A DNA stretch of 64,000 nucleotides, taken from contig NZ_AP024660.1 of NCBI RefSeq assembly GCF_019977395.1, positions 1,116,001-1,180,000 of the forward strand, read 5' to 3'. This DNA comes from Arthrobacter sp. NicSoilC5. Its GTDB lineage: Bacteria > Actinomycetota > Actinomycetes > Actinomycetales > Micrococcaceae. Below the pieces are notes generated by a model that was not told the DNA's origin, did not search any database, and saw only the letters and a program-made list of their open reading frames with translations. Made by a program: the position numbers and the translations under genes. Below, one piece after another: positions 54,894 to 63,143 of the stretch. Within the stretch, counting starts at the first letter, position 1, and each line of letters opens with the position of its first letter.

Positions 54894-55232
54894 CTAGATG
54901 GCGGCCACTCCGCGTTCCCCGGTCCGGACGCGCACTGCCTCATGGACGTCCATGGTCCAGACCTTGCCGTCCCCGGCCCGGCCGGTGTTGGAACTGGCAA
55001 TGATCACGTCCAGGATGTCGTCGGCCTGTTCGTCAGTGGCCAGGACTTCCACCCGGATCTTGGGCAGGAGGTCCACGTTGTATTCCGCTCCGCGGTAGAC
55101 CTCGGTGTACCCGCGCTGCCGGCCGTACCCGCTTGCCGCGCTGACGGTCAGGCCCTGCACGCCGTAGGCTTCCAGGCCCTCCCTGATGGCTTCGAGCTTT
55201 TCCGGCCTGACGATTGCAGTGATCAGTTTCAT
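54894..55232 (-). CDS. glnB: Nitrogen regulatory protein PII
   Basis: A 112-residue trimeric sensor of 2-oxoglutarate and ATP/ADP. MKLITAIVRPEKLEAIREGL, the T-loop with Tyr51 in TEVYRGAEYNVDLLPK, and the C-terminal GKVWTMDVHEAVRVRTGERG are all standard. Tyr51 is the site modified by uridylylation or, in actinobacteria, adenylylation. Its start overlaps the amtB stop by 4 nt (ATGA), so it is a GlnK-type partner that plugs the ammonium channel. A glnD gene, often next in actinobacteria, is not here. Confidence 0.96.
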   Translation of the reverse strand: MKLITAIVRPEKLEAIREGLEAYGVQGLTVSAASGYGRQRGYTEVYRGAEYNVDLLPKIRVEVLATDEQADDILDVIIASSNTGRAGDGKVWTMDVHEAVRVRTGERGVAAI

Positions 55233-56581
55233 GCCCCCACGCTTTCCTTACCTGTTGCCGGCTGTGCCTTTTGCGCACCCGGTGCTGCCTGAACCGTCTC
55301 GCCCTGGCCCTTGCCGGTGATCATGTCGTGCAGCGGCTGGAAGCTTCCACCGTGGCCGCTGAGACCGAACTCGTAGGCAGTCTCGGCGTGCAGGCTGAGG
55401 TCCACACCCACCGTTTCCTGTTCCTGCGAGACCCGGAAGCCCATGGTCTTGTGGATGGCCAGCGCAATGATGGACGTCAGGACCGCTGAGTAGGCAATCG
55501 CGATGCCGGCTGCCGCGAGCTGCGCCCACAGCTGGGTGAGTCCGCCGCCGTAGAAGAGGCCGCCGCCAACACCGTCGGTGGGCAGTGCGATGAAGCCCAG
55601 GGCCACGGTGCCGATGATGCCGGAGACGAGGTGGACGCCGACGACGTCCAGGGAGTCATCGAAGCCCCAGCGGAACTTGAGTCCAACGGCGAGGGCTGAG
55701 GCGACACCGGCGACCACGCCGAGGCCAAGGGCACCGACCGGGCTGACGTTGGCGCAGGCGGGGGTGATGGCCACGAGGCCAGCCACGACGCCGGACGCGG
55801 CACCGAGAGAGGTGGGGTGTCCGTCGCGGATGCGCTCGGTGACGAGCCAGCCGAGCATGGCCGCGGCCGGGGCTGCGAGGGTGTTGATCCAGATGAGGCC
55901 GCCCTGTTCGGCAGTGGTGGCCGCGCCGCCGTTGAAGCCGAACCAGCCGAACCAAAGGATGGCTGCGCCGAGCATGACGAACGGGATGTTGTGCGGGCGG
56001 TGGTTGGGGTCCTTGCCGAAGCCCTTGCGGTTGCCGATGATCAGGACCAGGATCAGTGCTGCCACACCTGCGTTGATGTGGACCACGGTGCCGCCGGCGA
56101 AGTCGATGGCCGGGCCGAGGGCCTTGCCGATGGCGCCTTCGGGGCCGAAGAGGCCGCCGCCCCACACCATGTAGGCCAACGGGCAGTACACCAGCGTGAC
56201 CCAGATGGGAACGAACACGGACCAGGCGCCGAACTTGGCGCGGTCGGCGATGGCGCCGCTGATCAGTGCCACGGTGATGATGGCGAAGGTGGCTGCGTAG
56301 CCCACCTTGATCAGCCCGTCGGGGGTGGTGATCCCTTCAAGGCCGAATGTGGCGAACGGGTTGCCCACAATTTCCATGAACCCTTCCCCGGAGCTCATGG
56401 AGGCGCCCCACAGGACCCAGACAACGCCCACCATGCCGATGGAGATGAAGCTCATCATCATCATGTTCAGGGCTGCCTTGGCGCGGGTCATGCCGCCGTA
56501 GAAAAATGCCAGACCGGGTGTCATGAACAGCACGAGAGCTGCCGCTACCATGACCCAAACGTGACCTGCGGTAAGTTCCAT
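55229..56581 (-). CDS. amtB: Ammonium transporter Amt
   Basis: A 450-residue channel with about 11 membrane helices. The twin pore histidines lie in VVHINAGVAALILV and VGVHLVSGIIGTVALG. The N-terminus MELTAGHVWVMVAAALVLFM and the FFYGGMTRAKAALNMMMMSF segment are typical. A cytoplasmic C-terminal tail (HAETAYEFGLSGHGG) contacts PII. It forms an operon with glnB. Upstream lies a 226-bp region with a GlnR-like array of half-sites. No signal peptide cleavage is evident. It imports ammonium under nitrogen limitation. Confidence 0.96.
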   Translation of the reverse strand: MELTAGHVWVMVAAALVLFMTPGLAFFYGGMTRAKAALNMMMMSFISIGMVGVVWVLWGASMSSGEGFMEIVGNPFATFGLEGITTPDGLIKVGYAATFAIITVALISGAIADRAKFGAWSVFVPIWVTLVYCPLAYMVWGGGLFGPEGAIGKALGPAIDFAGGTVVHINAGVAALILVLIIGNRKGFGKDPNHRPHNIPFVMLGAAILWFGWFGFNGGAATTAEQGGLIWINTLAAPAAAMLGWLVTERIRDGHPTSLGAASGVVAGLVAITPACANVSPVGALGLGVVAGVASALAVGLKFRWGFDDSLDVVGVHLVSGIIGTVALGFIALPTDGVGGGLFYGGGLTQLWAQLAAAGIAIAYSAVLTSIIALAIHKTMGFRVSQEQETVGVDLSLHAETAYEFGLSGHGGSFQPLHDMITGKGQGETVQAAPGAQKAQPATGKESVGA

Positions 56582-56709
56582 GGTGCACGTCCTCTCTCAT
56601 CGAATCTTGCGGAATACTCCGCCTGCCAACGCCTTTTTGCGTCCTGTAATGAGTGTGTGGTCGGCGTGTTTCGCCCGCGGAGGATTTAGATTGCGGGCCT
56701 GTTACAACA

Positions 56710-56747
56710 ACCTCTAGGAAGTAAATGGTGCATATCCGCCTTGTTAC
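56710..56747 (-). promoter_or_regulatory. Possible GlnR-type nitrogen box upstream of amtB
   Basis: Read on the minus strand, GTAAC, GATAT, TTTAC and GAGGT are separated by exactly 6 nt each, like the a/b-site arrangement GTNAC-n6-GAAAC repeated in actinobacterial GlnR boxes. The match in the b-sites is weak, and it sits about 130 bp from the amtB start. Confidence 0.35.
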
Positions 56748-56807
56748 GGTTATGTTTCCGCACCCGCGCAGCCACCCGGCTCCCTTTCCAGCAAGGACTC
56801 CTGCACC

Positions 56808-58049
56808 ATGACGGCACCACCCCGCGCAAGCGGCGCCACTTCGAGGTTTTTGGCCCGGCTGAGGCCCCAGCGGGAGAAACTCCCCCGGGACATTAAGGTG
56901 ATGCTGGCCGCTGCGTTCCTGATCGCGCTTGGCTTCGGGCTTGTTGCGCCGGTATTGCCGCAATTCGCAACAACCTTCGGGGTGGGGAACACTGAGGCCG
57001 CTGTCATTGTGGCCATCTTCGCCTTCATGCGCCTGGCGTTCGCCCCTGCCGGCGGCGCCCTGATCGGCAGGCGCGGGGAACGCCCCATCTACGTTGCCGG
57101 GCTGCTGATCGTGGCGCTGTCCACTGCGGCGTGCGCCTTTGCCCAGGACTACTGGCAGCTGCTGCTTTTCCGCGGGCTGGGCGGGGCCGGGTCTGTGATG
57201 TTCACGGTGGCATCGATGGCCCTGGTGGTCCGGCTGGCGCCGCCCCGCAGCAGGGGCAGGGTCTCGGGGGCCTACGCGTCGGCCTTCCTGATCGGAAATG
57301 TGTGCGGGCCGATCGTGGGCGGCCTGCTGGCGGGACTGGGCCTGCGGGTCCCGTTCCTTGCCTACGCCGCCGCACTGCTTGTGGCCGCGTTCGTCGTCCA
57401 GACCCAGCTGAGCCACCAGCGCCGGGGAGGCGCCGAGGTACAGGACCGCGCCCCGGACATGCGCTTTGGCGAAGCGCTGGCTGCCGGAACCTACAGGTCC
57501 GCCCTGGTCTCCAGCTTTGCCAATGGGTGGGCGACCTTTGGCGTCCGGATGGCAACGGTGCCGCTGTTCGCTGCGGCGGCCTTCGGAGCAGGTCCGCAGG
57601 CCGCCGGCCTGGCACTGGCAGTATTTGCAGCCGGCAATGCCGCTGCCCTGACCTTCTCGGGACGGCTGGCGGACTCGGTGGGGCGGAAGCCCATGATGAT
57701 CTCCGGCCTCCTGGTGGCGGCCCTGTCCACTGCAGCCATCGGCATCACCTCAGACCTGCCCTGGTTCCTGGCAGCGTCGACGCTCGCCGGCGTGGGGTCC
57801 GGTCTTTTCGGTCCCGCCCAGCAGGCCGCCGTCGCCGATGTCATTGGCAACGGGCGGTCCGGGGGCAAGGTGCTGGCGGTGTACCAGATGACGTCCGACG
57901 TCGGAGCGATCGTTGGGCCGCTCGTGGCGGGGATGCTGGCCGACAGGCTGGGGTTCGGCTGGGCTTTCGGCGTGACCGGCGGGGTCATGCTCCTTGCAGC
58001 CGCCGGCTGGCTGCCCACCCGCGAGACACTGCGCGCGGCCGGCTCCTAA
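56808..58049 (+). CDS. MFS transporter, drug-exporter-like
   Basis: A 413-residue major facilitator with twelve predicted helices. Motif A appears after helix 2 (GGALIGRRGERPIYVAG) and again between helices 8 and 9 (FSGRLADSVGRKPMMISG). A helix-5 motif C-like stretch (LIGNVCGPIVGGLLAGLG) suggests proton-driven export (DHA family). A basic N-terminal tail of about 25 residues is cytoplasmic. Divergent from amtB and convergent with ftsY, it has no regulator neighbour. Substrate not deducible. Confidence 0.85.
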   Translation: MTAPPRASGATSRFLARLRPQREKLPRDIKVMLAAAFLIALGFGLVAPVLPQFATTFGVGNTEAAVIVAIFAFMRLAFAPAGGALIGRRGERPIYVAGLLIVALSTAACAFAQDYWQLLLFRGLGGAGSVMFTVASMALVVRLAPPRSRGRVSGAYASAFLIGNVCGPIVGGLLAGLGLRVPFLAYAAALLVAAFVVQTQLSHQRRGGAEVQDRAPDMRFGEALAAGTYRSALVSSFANGWATFGVRMATVPLFAAAAFGAGPQAAGLALAVFAAGNAAALTFSGRLADSVGRKPMMISGLLVAALSTAAIGITSDLPWFLAASTLAGVGSGLFGPAQQAAVADVIGNGRSGGKVLAVYQMTSDVGAIVGPLVAGMLADRLGFGWAFGVTGGVMLLAAAGWLPTRETLRAAGS

Positions 58050-58058
58050 GCGCCCCTG

Positions 58059-59264
58059 TCAGTTCAGCAGGGCGTCAACAAAGCCTTCGGTGTCAAAGGG
58101 GGCAAGGTCGTCGGCGCCTTCGCCCAGCCCGATGAGCTTGACGGGCACACCGAGGGTCTTCTGAATGGCGACGACGATGCCGCCCTTCGCAGTTCCGTCC
58201 AGCTTGGTCAGGACGATGCCGGTGATGTTGACCACCTCCGAGAAGACCCGCGCCTGGTTGAGCCCGTTCTGGCCGGTGGTGGCATCCAGCACCAGCAGGA
58301 CCTCGTCCACCTCGGCCAGCTTCTCCACGACGCGCTTGACCTTGCCCAGTTCGTCCATCAGGCCCACCTTGTTCTGCAGGCGCCCGGCGGTGTCGATCAT
58401 GACCACGTCGACTTCCTGCTCGATGCCGGCCTTCACTGCCTCGTAGGCAACCGATGCCGGGTCGGCGCCGTCGATGTCCGACTTCACGGTGGGAACGCCC
58501 ACGCGCTGGCCCCACGTGGCCAACTGCTCAGCGGCAGCGGCGCGGAACGTGTCCGCGGCGCCCAGCAGGACGTCCTTGTCCTCGGCTACCAGCACGCGGG
58601 CAAGTTTGCCCACGGTGGTGGTCTTGCCCACCCCGTTCACGCCCACCACCATCATCACGGCGGGCTTGTCGGCATGCCGCTGTACGTTGAGGCTGCGGTC
58701 CATGGTGGGGTCCACAAGCTTGATGAGTTCTTCCCGGAGCATGGTCTTGACGTGTTCGGGGGTGCGGGTGCCCAGTACCTTGACGCGCTCCCGGAGGGCG
58801 TCCACCAGCTGCATGGTGGGTTCGGTGCCCAGGTCCGCGAGCAGGAGGGTTTCCTCCACTTCATCCCAGACGCTCTCGTCGATCCGGTCGCTGGACAGCA
58901 GCGCCAGCAGGCCCTTGCCCATGACGTTGTTGGAGCGGGCCAGCCGTTCCCGAAGCCGGGCCAGGCGGCCGGCGACGGGCAGCGGGGTTTCGACGGGAAT
59001 GGTTTCCAGCCCGGCCGCATTGTCCGGAACGGTGGTGGTGTCCAGCCCTTCGAGGTCCACACCCTCCGGAGCCCTGCCTTCGATGGTTCCTTCGCGGTCC
59101 GCCACCGCCGTGCTTCCGCCGGAGCGGATTTCGGGGTCGTTGGCATCCCTGGTGCCCGGGTAGCGGGTGATGTTCCTCCGCGTCTTCAGCAGGACCGGAA
59201 TCAGCCCGCCGATGACCACCAGCGCAGCAAGAATGGACAGAACAATGGGAAGGATGTCATTCAC
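58059..59264 (-). CDS. ftsY: Signal recognition particle receptor FtsY
   Basis: A 401-residue GTPase that docks SRP-ribosome complexes at the membrane. Unlike most FtsY proteins it begins with a real membrane helix (DILPIVLSILAALVVIGGLI), seen in actinobacteria, followed by an acidic A domain. The NG domain has VVGVNGVGKTTTVGKLA, DTFRAAAAEQLATWG, DTAGRLQNKVGLMDELGK and LTKLDGTAKGG. ATG start. It is the downstream neighbour of smc on the same strand (62 bp), the common smc-ftsY order. It partners Ffh encoded at 51725. Confidence 0.97.
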   Translation of the reverse strand: MNDILPIVLSILAALVVIGGLIPVLLKTRRNITRYPGTRDANDPEIRSGGSTAVADREGTIEGRAPEGVDLEGLDTTTVPDNAAGLETIPVETPLPVAGRLARLRERLARSNNVMGKGLLALLSSDRIDESVWDEVEETLLLADLGTEPTMQLVDALRERVKVLGTRTPEHVKTMLREELIKLVDPTMDRSLNVQRHADKPAVMMVVGVNGVGKTTTVGKLARVLVAEDKDVLLGAADTFRAAAAEQLATWGQRVGVPTVKSDIDGADPASVAYEAVKAGIEQEVDVVMIDTAGRLQNKVGLMDELGKVKRVVEKLAEVDEVLLVLDATTGQNGLNQARVFSEVVNITGIVLTKLDGTAKGGIVVAIQKTLGVPVKLIGLGEGADDLAPFDTEGFVDALLN

Positions 59265-59326
59265 TCCCCTAGCTTCTCACAAACGGGCCGCCCGCTTCCG
59301 GCAGCCATCAGGCAGCTGACCAGCCG

Positions 59327-62300
59327 CTATACCTCGGCCCCCAACCGCTGGCTGATGACAGTGGAGACGCCGTCGCCCCTCATGGTGACCCCGTACAGCG
59401 CGTCCGCCACTTCCATGGTCCGCTTCTGGTGCGTGATGACGATCAGCTGGCTGGATTCCCGGAGTTCTTCGAAAATGGTGATGAGCCGGCCGAGGTTGGT
59501 GTCATCCAGGGCCGCCTCCACCTCGTCCATGACGTAGAAGGGCGAGGGCCGCGCCTTAAAGATGGCCACCAGGAGCGCCACTGCGGTCAGGGAGCGTTCG
59601 CCGCCGGAGAGCAGGGACAGCCGCTTGATCTTCTTGCCGGCAGGGCGGGCCTCCACTTCGATGCCGGTGGTGAGCATGTCCGCCGGGTCGGTCAGGACCA
59701 GGCGTCCCTCGCCGCCGGGAAAGAGCCGCCCGAAAACCCGGACGAACTGGGCCTGCGTGTCCTCGAACGCTTCGGCAAAGACCCGCTGGACCCTGTCATC
59801 CACTTCCTTGATGATGTCCAGCAGATCCCGCCGGCTCGCCTTCAGGTCCTCAAGCTGGGTGCTGAGGAACTGGTGCCGCTCCTCCAGCGCCGCGAATTCC
59901 TCCAGCGCCAGGGGGTTGACCTTGCCCAGGCTTGCGAGGTCCCGCTCAGCCTTCCGCAGCCGTTTCTCCTGCTCCTGCCGGACATAGGGCTTGCCATCCC
60001 TGATCTCTTCCCCGTCCGCGTCAACCGGGGCCCGCAGGGCCGCCCATTTGTCACCGGATTCCTCCGCCGGAACGGGCACCGGCACGTGCGGCCCGAATTC
60101 GTTGACCAGCGCTTCGGGGGTGATGCCCAGCTCATCCACGGAGCGGGTTTCCACCGCCTCGATCCTGGCGCGCTGCTGGGCGCGGGCGAGTTCGTCGCGG
60201 TGCACGTTGTCGGTGAGTTGGGCCAGCTCCCTGGCCAGGGCATCGTTCGCCTCCCGGATCTCCCGCAGCCCGCGGTCGCGGAGTTCGCGGTTCTCCTCGG
60301 CCAGGTCCCGTTCGTGCCGCGCACGGTCCACGGAGACGTCCACAAAGCCAAGAGCCAGTTCCACCCCCGAGGAAACGGCGGCCGCCCGCCGGGCCTGGAT
60401 GCGGCGGCGGCGGGCGCGCTCTGCCGCCTCCTCACGGGCGCGGCGTTCGGTGGCGGCGGCGCGTTCCAGGGACGCCACCCTGTTGCGGGTGGCCACCAAT
60501 TGCTCTTCGGCACTGCGCAGCGACAACCGTGCCTCGACCTCGGCCGCGCGGGCGGCGGAGGCTGCACGCGCCAGGGCGTCGCGCTGCTCCGTGGACGGCT
60601 CCTCTTCCACCGGCGCTTCCTGCGCCGCGGCCAACCGGGCAGCGACGGCGGCGAGCGCTTCCTCCTCCGCCGCGACGTTGCCTTCGGCCCGTGCCAGGGA
60701 CGCTGCCAGCCGTTCGCTCTCGCCAACGGCGCTGCGCAGGACAGAGTTCAGGTGGCCCAAACGTTCGGCTACGGCGGCGAGGCGGGCGTCGGATTCGTGC
60801 AGTTTGTCGAGCGCAGCGTCCGCCTCTTCCTGCGCCCCCGTGCGCCGTGCCTCCGCGGCGGCCAGGGCGAACCTGTTCCGCTCCAGGTCTGCCGTGACCG
60901 CGGAAAGTCCGCGCCCGGCGTCGTCCACGGCCGCCTGCACCTCGAGGAGGGACGGCGCCTTGGCAGAGCCGCCCGTGGCGGAGACGGCGGTGAAGACGTC
61001 CCCTTCGCGGGTGACGGCGGTCATGTCCGGCAGTGCGTCAACCAGGGCAGCCGCGGCGTCGATGCCGGTTACGACGGCGGTCCGGGACAGCAGGTGCCGG
61101 ACCAGGGCGACGTGCCCCGAAGGCCCATCGACCAGGCCCGCGGCCCACTGCGCTCCCTCAGGCAGCGTCACCTGGCCGCCATCCCCCTGGCGGGGTTCCG
61201 CGGCGGATGCGAGGAGCAGCGACGCCCGCCCGGCGTCGTCGTCCTTGAGCCGCCTCAGCACAGCGGCCGCCGCCTCCCCGTCCTGGACGAGCACTGCCTC
61301 TGACGCTTCCCCCAGGGCCGCGGCGACGGCCGGCTCGTACCCGCCCTGCACGGTGATCCCGGCAGCGAGGCTTTCCTGCACGCCGGGGAGCCCGGACTCC
61401 AGCACGTGCCTGGCACCGTCCTTGCGGTCAAGGCCGAGCTTCAGGGCATCGAGGCGCGCGGCGAGGGCGTCCCGCTTGCGGACCCCCTCGTTGACGGCGG
61501 CTTTGAGGTCCGCGATCTCCCCCAGCACGGCGTCCAGGACATCGCTGGCGGCCTCATAGTCGGCGTCAAGGGATTCCTCTCCCTCCTCCACGCCGGCCAC
61601 CTGGTTTTCCAGCGCCGTGAACTCGGCCTGGGCACGGGCCCGGCGTTCAGTTCCGGCGGCAAGGGATTCACGCAGCCTTCCAAGTTCCGCCTGGGCGGAC
61701 TCCACCCGGGACCTGGCCGCCGCGACCTGGCCGGCCAGCCGCGCCAGGCCCTCGCGCCGGTCCGCTGCGGCACGGAGCTGGGCGGTGAGCCGCTGGTCCT
61801 CGGCCTGTGCGGCCCGCTCCGCTTCCACCTTCGCTGCGCTGGCCGCGTCCAGGGTGCTCCGCCTGGACTGGATGTCCTGTTCGAGTTCGGCCAGTTCCTG
61901 CCGCACCCGGGCTGCCTGGCGCTCCAGCTGTTCGGGGTCCCGGCCGGAAGACGGCGCGGCATCGTCGGAACCCAGCAGCCGGCTCCGTTCCGTGGCGAGC
62001 GAGCCGAGCGACCGAAGCCGTTCACGGGCCGTGGACAACCGGTACCAGGTGTCCCTGGCGGCATTGAGCCGCGGTGTGGCCTCGGCTGCGAGCTGTTCCA
62101 ACGCTGCCTGCTGCCTGCGCCCGGCCTCGAGTTCCTGCTCGACGGCGGTCCTGCGCGCCTTGAGCGCCGCTTCGTCCGCCACATCCTGCTCCAGGGCCTG
62201 CTGCAGCTGCACCAGGTCGTCGGCGAGCAGGCGCGCCCGGGCGTCCCGGACGTCGAACTGGACCCGCTGCGCGCGGCGGGCCACCTCGGCCTGCTTCCCA

Positions 62301-62914
62301 AGGGGCGTGAGCTGCCGCCGGATCTCCCCGGTGAGGTCGGTCAGGCGCTGGAGGTTGGCCTGCATGGCCTCGAGCTTCCGTACCGTCCGTTCCTTGCGGC
62401 GCCGGTGCTTGAGGATCCCGGCAGCCTCCTCAATGAAGCCGCGGCGGTCCTCGGGAGTGGCGTGCAGGACGCGGTCCAGCTGGCCCTGGCCCACGATGAC
62501 GTGCATTTCCCGGCCCAGGCCGGAATCGGAGAGCAGTTCCTGGATGTCCAGCAGGCGGCAGCCTGCGCCGTTGATGGCATATTCGGACCCGCCCGTCCGG
62601 AACAGCGTCCGGGAAATCGTGACTTCGCTGTACTCGATGGGGAGTGCGCCATCGGTGTTGTCGATGGTGAGCGAAACGTGGGCGCGGCCCAGCGGCGGAC
62701 GCCCGGACGTGCCGGCAAAAATGACGTCCTCCATCTTGCCGCCGCGCAGGGTTTTGGCCCCTTGCTCGCCCATGACCCACGCCAGGGCGTCCACCACGTT
62801 GGACTTGCCGGATCCGTTGGGACCCACGACGGCGGTGACGCCGGGTTCGAACTCGAAGGTGGTGGACGACGCAAAGGACTTGAACCCCCGGACGGTGAGG
62901 CTTTTGAGGTGCAA
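59327..62914 (-). CDS. smc: Chromosome segregation protein SMC
   Basis: A 1195-residue condensin ATPase that folds and separates chromosomes with ScpA/ScpB. The N-terminal head has Walker A in VVGPNGSGKSNVVDAL and a Q-loop; coiled coils flank a hinge around residues 500-650 (GYEPAVAAALGEASEAVLV); the C-terminal head shows the signature LSLLSGGERSLTAVALL and Walker B in YVMDEVEAALDD. TTG 62914 is preferred since homologues start MHLKSLTVRGFKSF; ATG 62947 would add eleven residues and has no ribosome site. It lies upstream of ftsY and diverges from the oleA-like gene. Confidence 0.96.
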   Translation of the reverse strand: MHLKSLTVRGFKSFASSTTFEFEPGVTAVVGPNGSGKSNVVDALAWVMGEQGAKTLRGGKMEDVIFAGTSGRPPLGRAHVSLTIDNTDGALPIEYSEVTISRTLFRTGGSEYAINGAGCRLLDIQELLSDSGLGREMHVIVGQGQLDRVLHATPEDRRGFIEEAAGILKHRRRKERTVRKLEAMQANLQRLTDLTGEIRRQLTPLGKQAEVARRAQRVQFDVRDARARLLADDLVQLQQALEQDVADEAALKARRTAVEQELEAGRRQQAALEQLAAEATPRLNAARDTWYRLSTARERLRSLGSLATERSRLLGSDDAAPSSGRDPEQLERQAARVRQELAELEQDIQSRRSTLDAASAAKVEAERAAQAEDQRLTAQLRAAADRREGLARLAGQVAAARSRVESAQAELGRLRESLAAGTERRARAQAEFTALENQVAGVEEGEESLDADYEAASDVLDAVLGEIADLKAAVNEGVRKRDALAARLDALKLGLDRKDGARHVLESGLPGVQESLAAGITVQGGYEPAVAAALGEASEAVLVQDGEAAAAVLRRLKDDDAGRASLLLASAAEPRQGDGGQVTLPEGAQWAAGLVDGPSGHVALVRHLLSRTAVVTGIDAAAALVDALPDMTAVTREGDVFTAVSATGGSAKAPSLLEVQAAVDDAGRGLSAVTADLERNRFALAAAEARRTGAQEEADAALDKLHESDARLAAVAERLGHLNSVLRSAVGESERLAASLARAEGNVAAEEEALAAVAARLAAAQEAPVEEEPSTEQRDALARAASAARAAEVEARLSLRSAEEQLVATRNRVASLERAAATERRAREEAAERARRRRIQARRAAAVSSGVELALGFVDVSVDRARHERDLAEENRELRDRGLREIREANDALARELAQLTDNVHRDELARAQQRARIEAVETRSVDELGITPEALVNEFGPHVPVPVPAEESGDKWAALRAPVDADGEEIRDGKPYVRQEQEKRLRKAERDLASLGKVNPLALEEFAALEERHQFLSTQLEDLKASRRDLLDIIKEVDDRVQRVFAEAFEDTQAQFVRVFGRLFPGGEGRLVLTDPADMLTTGIEVEARPAGKKIKRLSLLSGGERSLTAVALLVAIFKARPSPFYVMDEVEAALDDTNLGRLITIFEELRESSQLIVITHQKRTMEVADALYGVTMRGDGVSTVISQRLGAEV

Positions 62915-63143
62915 GGCTTTTCTGGTCTCCTGGAGCGGGTGGGGCATTTTGCTGGAACCGGGTTACTACAATCTACTGCGCAGGACCGACATTTCCCGGC
63001 AGCAGCACCCGGGAACCGGCGCGGGCACCGGAGGTGGATATGCGTGTTCCGGCACTGCAAAGGCATAGTTAAGCTCTTGAGCCTGCGCAGATGTGGGTAC
63101 GGTCACCGCAGGAACGCGGGACGAAAACGAAGAGGGGCTTGAA

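Noticed and set aside
59429..61559. Open frames of 520-620 codons on the plus strand opposite smc
   Set aside because: Low-complexity products (Arg/Ala/Ser or Gly/Arg runs) arising from high-GC antisense of a long coiled-coil gene.
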